A stretch of DNA of 64,000 nt from contig CP013614.1 of NCBI GenBank assembly GCA_001465115.1, positions 496,001 to 560,000 of the forward strand. Reading direction: 5' to 3'. The DNA is from Enterococcus silesiacus. Lineage in GTDB: Bacteria > Bacillota > Bacilli > Lactobacillales > Enterococcaceae. Numbering within the stretch: the stretch's first letter is position 1; every line of letters starts with the position of its first letter. A model generated the notes under the pieces. That model saw only the letters and a list, made by a program, of their open reading frames with translations, had not been told where the DNA came from and made no database searches. Positions 8,523 to 17,668 of the stretch are shown here, piece after piece. The position numbers and the translations under genes are program-made.

Positions 8523-9131
8523 ATGAAGAAAAAAATTTATTGTTTTCTTTTCCTAAGCTCATCGTTATTAGTGACTTCATGTGCTAAACAGGATTACTCA
8601 ACAGAAGAATCAAAGGCAAGAAAACTGGTAGAAGAAGGGCGCACGTTCGTTAGTATGCAAAAAGAAAATAAGCGAGAAATAAAATACACTGTCAAAAAAG
8701 AGCAGTACAAAGAAAATGAAAAAGCTGTTATTTTAGAAAATGCTACTCCAATGATCGAGATTTCTGCTAAAAGAGCAAAAGGAGAGTTATATGCTAATTC
8801 TAAAAATAAATATAATTATATTACAATAGAGTTTGAATTTGAAAATAGGAACTTTCCAGAAGCCTTTGATATGCAAGGTGGGGAGATTTGGATGGTCAAT
8901 AGTAAAAATAAAAACTTCAAACAAGGCCAAGGGGGAATCGAATCTAAACCAGCTTCAAAAGGAGAAAAAGGGTATTATAAGAGCAGCTTTACCATCGGAG
9001 AATTGATTGAAATTGGTGATAGTATTACTATTCGATATAATTATGATTTAGAATTTAATGGCGGTGGATCTGGACCGTTTAACTATATTGAATTTACTGT
9101 ACCAATAGACAGTATTGAAAAAGAAAAATAG
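8523..9131 (+). CDS. putative lipoprotein
   Basis: The 202-residue protein starts with a lipoprotein signal: KKK, a hydrophobic stretch, and the lipobox LVTSC with Cys near residue 20. The mature part is Lys/Glu-rich, then beta-rich from about residue 75 to 195, ending in an alternating hydrophobic pattern typical of an immunoglobulin-like or DUF4352/DUF5067-like extracellular domain. The function is unknown; it should sit on the outer face of the membrane. The ATG follows AAGGAGAGACT. It is near a second, unrelated lipoprotein gene at 9289. Confidence 0.7.
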   Translation: MKKKIYCFLFLSSSLLVTSCAKQDYSTEESKARKLVEEGRTFVSMQKENKREIKYTVKKEQYKENEKAVILENATPMIEISAKRAKGELYANSKNKYNYITIEFEFENRNFPEAFDMQGGEIWMVNSKNKNFKQGQGGIESKPASKGEKGYYKSSFTIGELIEIGDSITIRYNYDLEFNGGGSGPFNYIEFTVPIDSIEKEK

Positions 9132-9181
9132 TAAGTAATAAATTAAACGTTCTTTCGTTGATTTAAGGAGAAGATTAGAAG

Positions 9182-9289
9182 ATGACTGCACTAATAACAT
9201 TGCCAAATTTAGGGGAAGAAATGGAATCTAAGCTCAAAAGTATAGGTATTGATATAGCAGAAGAACTAACATCTAAAAGGGAGGAATAA
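9182..9289 (+). pseudogene. TfoX C-terminal-domain fragment (35 codons)
   Basis: ATG at 9182 with AAGGAGAAG upstream opens a 35-codon frame starting MTALITLPNLGEEMESKLKS, followed by IGIDIAEEL. That is the beginning of the helix-hairpin-helix-like TfoX C-terminal domain (LPNIGK..E..L...GI.T.EEL in family members), cut off after about 30 residues where the domain normally runs to 70-90. The stop overlaps the ATG of the next lipoprotein gene as TAATG. I infer a deletion that fused the fragment's leader to the lipoprotein gene. It could still act as a leader peptide. Confidence 0.55.
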
Positions 9290-9750
9290 TGAAAAAGTAT
9301 AGGTATATAGTGATGTTAGCAGTTATTGTGCTGTTTTCAGGGTGTACTAATAGGGAAGAAAGGAAAGAAATCAAAGAAATTTCATATATGACTTCAAGTT
9401 TTGGTGTACTATCCAAAGCGGTTGAAGTAAACATAGAAGACGCTACCAAAAAAATATTTATTAATAATGATTATAGTAGAAGTGGAGTACCGAATAAAAT
9501 CGAGAATATTCCAGAGAGTGATTTCGAAATTTACAGAATCAGTGATATAAGGAAATTTGAGGGGAAAATTAACAAAATGAGGATTTCTAATTGGAAAGAA
9601 AAGTATGTTAATAAGGATATAATGGATGGCTACCAATGGTCGTTAACTATTAAATATAAAGATGGCGAGGCGAAGTCGATTTATGGTAGTAATGATCAAC
9701 CTAAGAAGTACGACGAATTAATAAGAGTGTTGTTCAATACAGAGGAGTAA
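9289..9750 (+). CDS. putative lipoprotein
   Basis: The 153-residue protein has a lipoprotein signal peptide, KKYRYIVMLAVIVLFSGC, with the lipid-modified Cys near residue 19. The rest is charged and beta-rich, with WKEKYVNKDIMDGYQWSLTI in the C-terminal half. No family is recognised. The start codon overlaps the stop of the TfoX fragment, and GGGAGG inside that fragment serves as its SD. It is therefore probably translated from a transcript that begins upstream of 9182. The product should be a membrane-anchored extracellular protein. Confidence 0.68.
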   Translation: MKKYRYIVMLAVIVLFSGCTNREERKEIKEISYMTSSFGVLSKAVEVNIEDATKKIFINNDYSRSGVPNKIENIPESDFEIYRISDIRKFEGKINKMRISNWKEKYVNKDIMDGYQWSLTIKYKDGEAKSIYGSNDQPKKYDELIRVLFNTEE

Positions 9751-10114
9751 GCTTCTCTTACAAACGATCAGAAAGAGTTAGGAATATGAGTTTTGAAGAA
9801 ATCTCATAACAAGATAAGTTCAGTAGCTTAGAATGAGGAATCGTTTGAATTAGAATATCGACAAATAAATAGTTTGAGCGTTGTTCATAAGAATAACCGA
9901 CTATACAAATTAAAGGAATTATTCTGCTAAACAATAGAGAATGACTCCTTTTTTATTGAGTAGAAAAGGCAGTTCGCATTCGCACCTAAAAAGAACAAGA
10001 GTATGTCAAAACAACAACAAAATTACCTCTACCTGACAGGCTTTCAAACTAAGACTAAAAAAAACTTCGGTTTTGTAGTATAATTTTCAAGGATAGAGGA
10101 AAGGCGGGAAGCCC
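9751..10114. other. intergenic interval with terminator and dinG promoter region
   Basis: No gene is seen. It contains the terminator at 9913-9954. A TATAAT at 10079-10084 is 31 bases upstream of dinG and is probably its -10 box; the -35 is weak. Confidence 0.5.
9913..9954 (+). terminator. probable rho-independent terminator
   Basis: Arms 9913-9925 and 9938-9950 pair imperfectly (AAGGA with TCCTT at the base) and run into a T-stretch. It would end transcription from the lipoprotein region before dinG. Confidence 0.6.
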
Positions 10115-12883
10115 ATGAGGAAAAAACAGACCTACGCAGTAGTTGATCTAGAAACAACTGGGACCGATCCAACGGTTGACCGGATTATTCAATTCGGCTG
10201 TGTATTGATCCAAGAAGGAAAAATCATTTCCCGTTTTGCGACTGATATCAATCCGAATCAGGCCATCTCTAAGCAGATACAGCAACTTACAGGTATTAGT
10301 AATTCTCGTGTGCATAAAGCACCTTATTTTGAAGATGTGGCCTTAACGATTTATAACCTATTAGCTGATACCATATTCGTTGCTCATAATATCTATTTTG
10401 ATTATTCCTTTTTAACACAGGAATTGCTGCGGTGCGGCACACCTAAATTAAAGATTCCCGGCATTGATACGGTGGAGTTAGCTCAGATTTTCCTGCCGAC
10501 AGAAAAAAGTTTCCGTTTAGGCGACTTAGCTGAAAGCTTAGGGTTGATCCATGATAATCCTCACCAGGCTGATAGTGATGCACAAGTAACGGCAGAACTT
10601 TTATTGCTGATTGAAGCTAAAATGCGTCGCTTACCGCTGATCACAATGGAGTCGATTGATCGATTGAGTCAGCAAACTGGAATGGATACAAGCTCTTATA
10701 TCCATCACATATATGAAGAAATGAAGCAAGATATCCAGCCTTTGGCAAAAGAGCAGCATGTTGTTTCAGGAATAGCCTTAAGAAAAAAAGAAGTTCCGCT
10801 ATTTGAAGAAAAATTATATGGGAACCCAGTTTTTCCACAAAAGAAAAAGGCCAAAGAAAAAGTTTTTGCTGATGTGATCGGTTACCGGTCAGAACAAAGC
10901 CGGATGATGAATTTAGTGTATGATCATTTCACAAATGATGAACATAAAAATTTATTTATTGAGGCGGCGACTGGAACTGGAAAAACTTTAGGCTATTTAT
11001 TTCCACTTAGCTATTTAGCCACGCCTGACAATCCAGTTATCATTAGCACAGTGTCTATCGTCTTGCAAAATCAATTGACCGAAAAAGATATTCCGTTAGC
11101 GAATCAAATTAGTCCTAAGCCAATCAACGCTGTAATTATTAAAAGTCATCGCCATTATATCGATCTGCAGCGGTTTAAAGCTACATTGAAAAATCCGGTA
11201 CAGCAAAAACAATATGCCTTGTACCAGATGGGTGTTTTAGTTTGGTTAGTGGAAACGGAGACAGGGGATCTTGATGAATTACAATTAACGAACTTTAACC
11301 ATATTTTTTGGCGTGATGTCGCGCATCGTGGGATTGATTTTTTGTCTGATCAAGATTCTTTGTACCAAGAAGATTTTGTCCGTTTTCTCTATAAAAAGGT
11401 TCGACAAAGTAATGTATTGATCGTCAATCATGCTTTTTTAGCACAAGAAACCCTTAGAGAAATTCCGCTCTTGCCTAAGAGCTCCTATTTGATTATTGAT
11501 GAAGCCCATCATTTGCCTGAGATCGCTGGGAAAATTGCCAATCGTCAGTTCAATTATGTGTCATTTAAAAAACAAGCAGCGCTTTATTTGGAAGAAGATC
11601 AGCTCTTTGATCAAATCAATCAAATTTTTGACACTAAAACGCAAGAACAGCGGCTGTTACGGATTTATTCTAATGCTTTAAATGATTTGATTGAGGAGTT
11701 TAGCGATTTGTTTTATGAAATAAATCAGTTGTTCAAAGATGAGAAGCGATCACATTTAGAAGCAATGCTGCTAACGAAGCCAGTTTTTGATCATTTGTCG
11801 TTAAATGGAGAAACTTCGATTCAAAAGATCGAAATTCTTTTGACAGAGATGCAGGAAATCCAAACCAGATTGCAACTGTCGATTGTTGCTGAATTGGAAA
11901 AGTATACAGCATCTGAGCGGATTATATTCGTTAGTTTACTACAATTTTTTGAACGGATCGCATTCCTTTATGAATGTTTTGATATTTACGTCAATAGATG
12001 GGAGCCAAGGTGGATCAAAGAATATAGTACTACGCCTCAAGGATATGGCTTGCTTGCAATCAACGATCTAGAGGCAAGTATTTTATCTGAGACCACTTGG
12101 TATGACCGTTATCAGCGGATTTTGTATACGGGTGGAACATTGAAATTCGGTAATGATAAAAAGTATTTGCCAAATAAACTTGGGTTGACGAACGTTTCGT
12201 TTAAAACATTACCTGACCCATATAACTATGAGGAAAACGCGCGCTTATATATACCAACTGAAGCCATTGCAATCAGTCAGGCTGATGCTGCAGAATTTGC
12301 TGCGTATATCGCAGCTGTAATCCAAGAATTATCACAACAGCAAGATCGTTCGATGTTGGTTTTATTTACCTCACATGATATTTTATCCAGTGTTTATTAT
12401 CGTTTACATCCGCAATTTCTAAACGCTGGTAGAGAACTGTTAGCACAGGGAATCAGTGGGAGTCGGGAAAAAATCTTAAAACGCTTTGCTCATTCAAAAA
12501 ATAGTATTTTGCTAGGCGCTGACAGTTTTTGGGAAGGGGTCGATTTACCAGGAGAAGCGCTGTCGCTTTTGATCGTGACACGCTTGCCATTTGAAAATCC
12601 TAAACGTCCTTTTGTCAAAGCTCGCTACGACTATCTTGAAGAAAAAGGTGTCAACCCATTTACTCATGAAGCACTGCCTAAAGCAGCTTTACGTTTACGC
12701 CAAGCGTTAGGTCGCTTGATTCGCTCTGACAGTGATAAAGGTGCACTGATTGTTTTAGACAGACGACTAGTAACTGCAAAATATGGAAAACGTATGTTAA
12801 AAGCATTGCCAAAAGAGTTATCTGTGAAAGAAGAGTCATTAGAGGCAATAGCTTTAGAGCTAAAAGAATTTTTAAATAAATAA
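10115..12883 (+). CDS. dinG: DinG-family exonuclease-helicase
   Basis: The 922-residue protein joins a DEDD 3'-5' exonuclease to a DinG/Rad3-type superfamily 2 helicase. The exonuclease shows AVVDLETTGTDP (near residue 8), AHNIYFDYSFL and HQADSDAQVT. The helicase has Walker A AATGTGKT near residue 285, the DEAH box in LIIDEAHHLPE near 464, and the C-terminal motif VI region ALRLRQALGRLIR. No iron-sulphur cysteine set is visible in the helicase part, as is usual for Firmicute DinG. It is a cytosolic DNA-repair enzyme. The order dinG-ypmB-aspB-asnS matches Bacillus (where ypmA intervenes). Confidence 0.93.
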   Translation: MRKKQTYAVVDLETTGTDPTVDRIIQFGCVLIQEGKIISRFATDINPNQAISKQIQQLTGISNSRVHKAPYFEDVALTIYNLLADTIFVAHNIYFDYSFLTQELLRCGTPKLKIPGIDTVELAQIFLPTEKSFRLGDLAESLGLIHDNPHQADSDAQVTAELLLLIEAKMRRLPLITMESIDRLSQQTGMDTSSYIHHIYEEMKQDIQPLAKEQHVVSGIALRKKEVPLFEEKLYGNPVFPQKKKAKEKVFADVIGYRSEQSRMMNLVYDHFTNDEHKNLFIEAATGTGKTLGYLFPLSYLATPDNPVIISTVSIVLQNQLTEKDIPLANQISPKPINAVIIKSHRHYIDLQRFKATLKNPVQQKQYALYQMGVLVWLVETETGDLDELQLTNFNHIFWRDVAHRGIDFLSDQDSLYQEDFVRFLYKKVRQSNVLIVNHAFLAQETLREIPLLPKSSYLIIDEAHHLPEIAGKIANRQFNYVSFKKQAALYLEEDQLFDQINQIFDTKTQEQRLLRIYSNALNDLIEEFSDLFYEINQLFKDEKRSHLEAMLLTKPVFDHLSLNGETSIQKIEILLTEMQEIQTRLQLSIVAELEKYTASERIIFVSLLQFFERIAFLYECFDIYVNRWEPRWIKEYSTTPQGYGLLAINDLEASILSETTWYDRYQRILYTGGTLKFGNDKKYLPNKLGLTNVSFKTLPDPYNYEENARLYIPTEAIAISQADAAEFAAYIAAVIQELSQQQDRSMLVLFTSHDILSSVYYRLHPQFLNAGRELLAQGISGSREKILKRFAHSKNSILLGADSFWEGVDLPGEALSLLIVTRLPFENPKRPFVKARYDYLEEKGVNPFTHEALPKAALRLRQALGRLIRSDSDKGALIVLDRRLVTAKYGKRMLKALPKELSVKEESLEAIALELKEFLNK

Positions 12884-12959
12884 ATTTATCTACTATCTAT
12901 TAAATTAAAGTGATTTTCTGCTATAATGGTAGCCAGTAAGTTTGGAAAGGGCGAGGCGA

Positions 12960-13466
12960 TTGCAAGAACAAGAAGACCAAAAGGAAACAAGAAATACTAA
13001 GATCCTAATAGGTGTCATTGCGGCTTTATTAGTGATCATTGTAGTGATGACTATTTTCTATATTCGCTCCACGCAGCCAAGAACACAAGCGAAGAAAGAA
13101 GCCACAGAAATCGCGAAAGAATATGCACAGCTAGAGTCGGTTGACAACTTTTATTGGTTTACTAGAAAAGAAACCTATTTTAGCGTAACTGGTAAAAACG
13201 ATAAAGGAGAAGAGCTAGCTGTAATCATCCCGAAAGCAGGAGAAAAGGTGACAGTCCTGAATCAAAAGGATGGTGTGGAAGAAGGGCATATTCGTCAGAT
13301 TATTGAAACCGATTATAAAGAGTCAAATATTCAAAAAATCAGCTTAGGTCTATATAACGATAAACCAACATGGGAAGTCGTTACTAAAAACGAAGATAGT
13401 TCACTGAATTATTATCTGTTATCATTTGAAAAGGCTGAGGAAATCATGATCATTAAGAATGTCTGA
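12960..13466 (+). CDS. YpmB-like DUF5590 membrane-anchored protein
   Basis: This single-pass protein has a short charged N-terminus, one membrane helix (ILIGVIAALLVIIVVMTIFY) and an extracellular domain of about 120 residues with a cystatin-like alternating pattern. Position between dinG and aspB matches ypmB of Bacillus; the function is unknown. I choose TTG at 12960 because GGCGAGG sits three to ten bases upstream; an in-frame TTG at 12942 would lack an SD. TATAAT at 12922-12927 is a likely -10 box, so it can be transcribed independently of dinG. The length from this start is 168 residues. Confidence 0.8.
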   Translation: MQEQEDQKETRNTKILIGVIAALLVIIVVMTIFYIRSTQPRTQAKKEATEIAKEYAQLESVDNFYWFTRKETYFSVTGKNDKGEELAVIIPKAGEKVTVLNQKDGVEEGHIRQIIETDYKESNIQKISLGLYNDKPTWEVVTKNEDSSLNYYLLSFEKAEEIMIIKNV

Positions 13467-13560
13467 CGAGACAGACTTATAAAAATAATCATACTGATGT
13501 TTAGTTACTTGATGAAACAAGGATAAATAGGGTCAGGAAAGGACGTTACTCCGTTGAATT

Positions 13561-13588
13561 ACTAGGAGTTAAATACGCTTGTCCTAGT
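13561..13588 (+). other. hairpin in the aspB leader
   Basis: ACTAGGA (13561-13567) pairs with TCCTAGT (13582-13588) around a 14-base loop, a short distance before aspB. It has no T-run and no T-box consensus, so its role is open. Confidence 0.4.
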
Positions 13589-13615
13589 ATCTGATAAAAA
13601 ATGAGGAGTGAGAGT

Positions 13616-14806
13616 ATGAACATATCAAGACGTGCACAAAAATTAGAACCCTCAGTCACCCTTGCAGCATCGGCGAAGGCTAATGCATTAAAAGCGGCAG
13701 GGAAAGATGTGTTGAGTTTAACTGTAGGTGAACCGGATTTTACGACGCCTAAAAATATCCAGCAAGCAGCAATCCAAGCCATCGAAAGTGGCAAGGCCAG
13801 CTATTATACGCCTTCAGCTGGTATCAAGGAACTTCGTGAAGCTGTTGTAAAATATATTGAAACGTATTATCAATTAAACTATCAAGCAAACAATGTGATT
13901 GTTACAGATGGGGCTAAATTTGCGTTGTATCTTCTTTTTCAAGCAGTATTGAATCCCAATGATGAAGTGATCATTCCAGTTCCTTATTGGGTGAGCTATG
14001 GGGAACAAGTCAAGTTAGCTGAAGGCGTGCCTGTCTTTATCTCATGTGCTCAGGAAAAAGAGTTTAAAGTGACTGTGGAACAATTGGAAGAAGCAAAAAC
14101 GGCTAAGACGAAATTATTGATTTTAAATTCTCCTTCCAATCCTACAGGAATGATCTATTCTGAAGATGAATTACGCAAAATTGGTGAGTGGGCCGTCGCA
14201 AATGATATTTTGATCGTATCAGATGATATTTACGGTCGACTTATCTACAATGGCGCGACCTTTACACCGATGGCAACATTATCTGAGGCAATCAGAAAGC
14301 ATACAATTATTATTAATGGTGTTTCTAAAAGCTATGCAATGACAGGCTGGCGAATCGGCTATGCCGTCGGAGATGAAACGATTATTTCTGCGATGAATGA
14401 TATTGCGTCACAATCGACAAGTAATCCAACCGCAGTTAGTCAATATGCGGCAATCGAAGCTTTAGTAGGCGGACAAGACACGGTTGAGATCATGAGACAG
14501 GCATTTGAAGCCCGTTTAAATGAAATCTATCCTTTATTTGCCGCATTGCCAGGATTCAAAATGGAAAAACCGCATGGCGCATTTTATCTGTTTCCTAATA
14601 TCAAAGAAACGTTAACGATGTGCGGCTATACCGACGTGACTAAATGGGTAGATGATTTATTAGCAGAAGCACAAGTCGCACTGGTAACAGGTGCTGGTTT
14701 TGGGGCTCCAGAAAATGTGCGGATCAGCTATGCAACTGATTTAGACACATTAAAAGAAGCAGTCAAGCGGATTGCCGCATTTATCGAAAGCAAATCAACT
14801 AAATAA
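13616..14806 (+). CDS. aspB: aspartate aminotransferase (class I, Ib type)
   Basis: This PLP enzyme interconverts aspartate and 2-oxoglutarate with oxaloacetate and glutamate. Class I aminotransferase features are seen: LTVGEPDFTTP near residue 35, the NSPSNPTG motif, SDDIYGRL, the PLP-lysine in VSKSYAMTGWRIGY and the carboxylate-binding Arg in NVRISYA near the C-terminus. I place the start at ATG 13616 because GAGGAGTGAG precedes it; an ATG at 13601 overlaps that SD. The length is 396 residues, the family norm. asnS follows after 49 bases, so the pair links aspartate supply to asparaginyl-tRNA charging. Confidence 0.93.
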   Translation: MNISRRAQKLEPSVTLAASAKANALKAAGKDVLSLTVGEPDFTTPKNIQQAAIQAIESGKASYYTPSAGIKELREAVVKYIETYYQLNYQANNVIVTDGAKFALYLLFQAVLNPNDEVIIPVPYWVSYGEQVKLAEGVPVFISCAQEKEFKVTVEQLEEAKTAKTKLLILNSPSNPTGMIYSEDELRKIGEWAVANDILIVSDDIYGRLIYNGATFTPMATLSEAIRKHTIIINGVSKSYAMTGWRIGYAVGDETIISAMNDIASQSTSNPTAVSQYAAIEALVGGQDTVEIMRQAFEARLNEIYPLFAALPGFKMEKPHGAFYLFPNIKETLTMCGYTDVTKWVDDLLAEAQVALVTGAGFGAPENVRISYATDLDTLKEAVKRIAAFIESKSTK

Positions 14807-14855
14807 ATGACTTAATTCGGGATAGGTAAAAGAATAGATGAATGGAGAGACAATC

Positions 14856-16154
14856 GTGGAACAAATTCAAATTATTGATTCAAAAAATCATGTAGGGGAA
14901 ACAGTCAAAATAGGGGCTTGGATCGCCAATAAACGTTCAAGCGGAAAGATTGCTTTTTTACAATTACGTGATGGAACAGCTTATTTTCAAGGAATTGTAG
15001 TGAAAAGTGAAGTACCGGAAGAAGTCTTCCAATTAGCGAAAAGCCTAACACAAGAAACCTCTGTTTGGATCACAGGTGAAATTAGAGAAGACAGCCGTTC
15101 AAAATTCGGTTATGAAATTGGTGTAACAGGGATTGAAGTGATTGGTGAAAGTCATGACTACCCAATTACACCAAAAGAACACGGAACTGACTTTTTGATG
15201 GATCACCGTCATTTATGGTTACGTTCTTCACGTCAACATGCAATCATGCAAATCCGTAACGAAATTATTCGTGCAACGTACGAGTTTTTCAACAACAATA
15301 ATTTTGTTAAAATCGATCCACCAATCTTAACTGCAAGCACAGCTGAAGGCACGACTGATTTATTTGAGACAAACTATTTTGATCAAAAAGCTTATCTATC
15401 TCAAAGTGGACAATTATATATGGAAGCGGCAGCGTTAGCTTTTGGTAAAGTGTTCTCATTCGGCCCAACCTTTAGAGCAGAAAAATCTAAAACACGTCGT
15501 CACTTGATCGAGTTTTGGATGATCGAACCAGAAATGGCTTTTATGCACCAAGAAGAAAGTTTAGAGGTGCAAGAACAATACGTGGCTTTCTTAGTTCAAA
15601 GTGTATTGGACAATTGCGACCATGCTTTAGATGTGTTAGAACGAAATAGAGAAGTCTTGAAAAAATATACACAACTACCATTCCCACGTATTTCTTATGA
15701 TGAAGCAGTTGAGTTATTGAAGAAAAACGGGTTTGATGATATTGAGTGGGGCGATGATTTTGGCTCACCACATGAAACATTTATTGCCAATTCATTTGAC
15801 CGTCCAGTCTTTATTTTAAATTATCCAAAAGCAATCAAAGCGTTCTACATGAAACCACATCCAACTCGTGACGATGTCGTGATTTGTGCGGATATGATCG
15901 CGCCAGAAGGCTATGGCGAAATCATCGGCGGTTCTGAAAGAGCCATTGACCATGATTACTTGTTAGAGCAAATTCGTAACCATAATCTAGATGAAAAAGA
16001 ATATTCTTGGTATTTAGATCTACGTCGTTATGGTTCTGTTCCTCATTCAGGTTTTGGTTTAGGTTTAGAACGTACGGTGACTTGGTTGGCTGGAATCGAA
16101 CATGTTCGTGAAGCAAGTCCATTCCCACGTCTATTAAATCGTATTTACCCTTAG
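14856..16154 (+). CDS. asnS: asparaginyl-tRNA synthetase
   Basis: This class IIb synthetase charges tRNA-Asn. The N-terminal OB-fold anticodon domain shows [20 protein letters not shown]. The catalytic core has motif 2 ([20 protein letters not shown]) and motif 3 ([15 protein letters not shown]). The start is most likely GTG at 14856 (protein [10 protein letters not shown]), with GGAGAG seven bases upstream; ATG 14838 has no SD. The length is 432 residues, usual for the family. It lies directly behind aspB, probably in one operon, and a strong terminator follows. Confidence 0.95.
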   Translation: MEQIQIIDSKNHVGETVKIGAWIANKRSSGKIAFLQLRDGTAYFQGIVVKSEVPEEVFQLAKSLTQETSVWITGEIREDSRSKFGYEIGVTGIEVIGESHDYPITPKEHGTDFLMDHRHLWLRSSRQHAIMQIRNEIIRATYEFFNNNNFVKIDPPILTASTAEGTTDLFETNYFDQKAYLSQSGQLYMEAAALAFGKVFSFGPTFRAEKSKTRRHLIEFWMIEPEMAFMHQEESLEVQEQYVAFLVQSVLDNCDHALDVLERNREVLKKYTQLPFPRISYDEAVELLKKNGFDDIEWGDDFGSPHETFIANSFDRPVFILNYPKAIKAFYMKPHPTRDDVVICADMIAPEGYGEIIGGSERAIDHDYLLEQIRNHNLDEKEYSWYLDLRRYGSVPHSGFGLGLERTVTWLAGIEHVREASPFPRLLNRIYP

Positions 16155-16167
16155 AAATAAGCATGTT

Positions 16168-16216
16168 ATGAGCCGTTGAAACGAAGCAGTAACTTTGTTT
16201 CAACGGCTCATTTTTA
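16168..16216 (+). terminator. rho-independent terminator of asnS
   Basis: A 15-base perfect stem, 16168-16182 with 16197-16211, is followed by T residues. Confidence 0.9.
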
Positions 16217-16336
16217 CAGAAAACGAAATGTTTACCTAAAATTGTATCAAGAAAACAGAAAAAGTAAGGTAATTTGTTTAGAATTCCACAGATTTATGGT
16301 AGAATTGACAGAAAGTAGAATAAAGGAATGACTCGA

Positions 16337-17236
16337 ATGGAAAACCCAACTCAAATCAAAAGAAAACATTTTCGTTTTCCAGCTTATGACGATGATTTAG
16401 GTGTGAAATTAACTCCTGAAAATAAACGAACACTGTTTCAAGAAGACCCGATGATCACTAAATCAGGAACACAAGTACAACAGAGTGCGCCAGTCATAGA
16501 TCCAATCACGGTTCAACCAGTGCTGAAAAAACAACCCACACAAACAAATAGCCAACACGTTTCTCATAGTCAAGAACAGATGGCAGAGTTAGCGCGTCAT
16601 AAATCTAATCTGCCAAATTATATGATGACGCATAATAAACCAACGTCCCCAAAGCAAAAAAATAATTTATTTGGCGATATGCCAAAAAGAAGTGCTTACG
16701 GATTTGGTTCTAATCAGGCTTCTAAACAAAATAAAGCAGCATTCTCAAAAGATTTTACGTATGATACTCGTTCCTATTTTGTGCCGAAATATATTCCGGC
16801 TTCTGTCATTCCAGAAACCACGACGCCTGCTTTGACAGAGCAAGAATTAGCAACGGCGATGAAAAAGGAAAAAAGTTCATACTTACTTTTTGATGATGAA
16901 CCAGCTGCTTTTCAAGTAAAAGGGAACGAAGATCCAACCGTTAAAAAGTTTAACATCCCAAAAGACTCACCAGAGATTCCTGTAACAAGACGTCAATATC
17001 AACAGATTAAGCCTGATATGGAGCGTTTCGGAAAAGAAGAGGATATCAGTCACACGTTACCTCGCTCTAGAAAAGAATTGAAAACTGCGAAACAAAATGC
17101 GAAGACTCAAACGGCCTACGGTCAAAAAGTAGCAGAAGCTGAGCAAGAAAAAAAGAAAAGCATCCTTGATAAGCCGCTAAGCGGAATTATTGAAGATTCT
17201 AGTATGGAACTTGAGAACAGTAAGTATTTTTCTTAA
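16337..17236 (+). CDS. hypothetical low-complexity protein
   Basis: This protein of about 299 residues is unusually rich in Gln, Lys, Pro, Thr and Ser, and has few hydrophobic stretches, so it is probably largely disordered. Short conserved-looking islands are KRKHFRFPAYDDDLG at the start, DTRSYFVPKYIPASVIPE in the middle and SSYLLFDDEPAAF. No signal peptide or membrane helix is present. ATG 16337 is preferred because AAAGGA lies about ten bases upstream; ATG 16328 abuts that SD. It lies between asnS and murC with its own terminator. The function is unknown; a scaffold or cell-envelope adaptor role would be only a guess. Confidence 0.75.
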   Translation: MENPTQIKRKHFRFPAYDDDLGVKLTPENKRTLFQEDPMITKSGTQVQQSAPVIDPITVQPVLKKQPTQTNSQHVSHSQEQMAELARHKSNLPNYMMTHNKPTSPKQKNNLFGDMPKRSAYGFGSNQASKQNKAAFSKDFTYDTRSYFVPKYIPASVIPETTTPALTEQELATAMKKEKSSYLLFDDEPAAFQVKGNEDPTVKKFNIPKDSPEIPVTRRQYQQIKPDMERFGKEEDISHTLPRSRKELKTAKQNAKTQTAYGQKVAEAEQEKKKSILDKPLSGIIEDSSMELENSKYFS

Positions 17237-17254
17237 AATACTTACTGTTTTTTT
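17218..17254 (+). terminator. rho-independent terminator overlapping the stop codon
   Basis: Thirteen-base arms 17218-17230 and 17235-17247, then a T-run. The left arm is the last codons of the upstream gene. Confidence 0.85.
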
Positions 17255-17668
17255 CGCCTAAAATCTTCATGGAAATGCGTTAAATAATCGGGCCTTCACT
17301 GGCCTTGCTAAAAAGTGGTATAGACAGCGCTGAAATGTTATCTTTTTAGAAAGATTAAAATAATAAGGGGATTTCATTAGAAAAAAGAGCGTTGATTTTT
17401 TCTAACAGAGCGTAGGTTTTACGTCGATACCATAACGTTGTGAATGTCTATACAACAGTATTTAGTAGATAGAAATAGAAGAAATAAAACAAAAAATAAA
17501 TTTTACTTCGCTTCTTACTTTGTACACACAAGAAAGATTTATAGGATCTCTTTAAAGCAGGGTCATTATGGGTTGATTATTTTCAATTTTTATATGATAA
17601 TGAGGAACGTACGAATGAACGAAGTAGAACATTATTTTTTATATAGGATATAAGAGAAGAGGATTAAA
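17237..17668. other. intergenic interval before murC
   Basis: The interval holds the terminator tail, a hairpin TAGAAAAAA/TTTTTTCTA around 17378-17404, and the murC promoter at 17573-17601. A 69-codon frame at 17444-17653 lacks an SD, overlaps the promoter and is not accepted as a gene. Confidence 0.5.
17573..17601 (+). promoter_or_regulatory. sigma-A-type promoter of murC
   Basis: TTGATT at 17573-17578, a 17-base spacer and GATAAT at 17596-17601, 67 bases before the murC start. Confidence 0.6.

Noticed and set aside
13467..13615. possible T-box leader before aspB-asnS
   Set aside because: No AGGGTGGNACCGCG antiterminator motif; only a simple hairpin without a T-run.
17444..17653. 69-codon frame upstream of murC
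   Set aside because: No SD and it contains the murC promoter; composition is Tyr/Arg/Lys/Ile noise.
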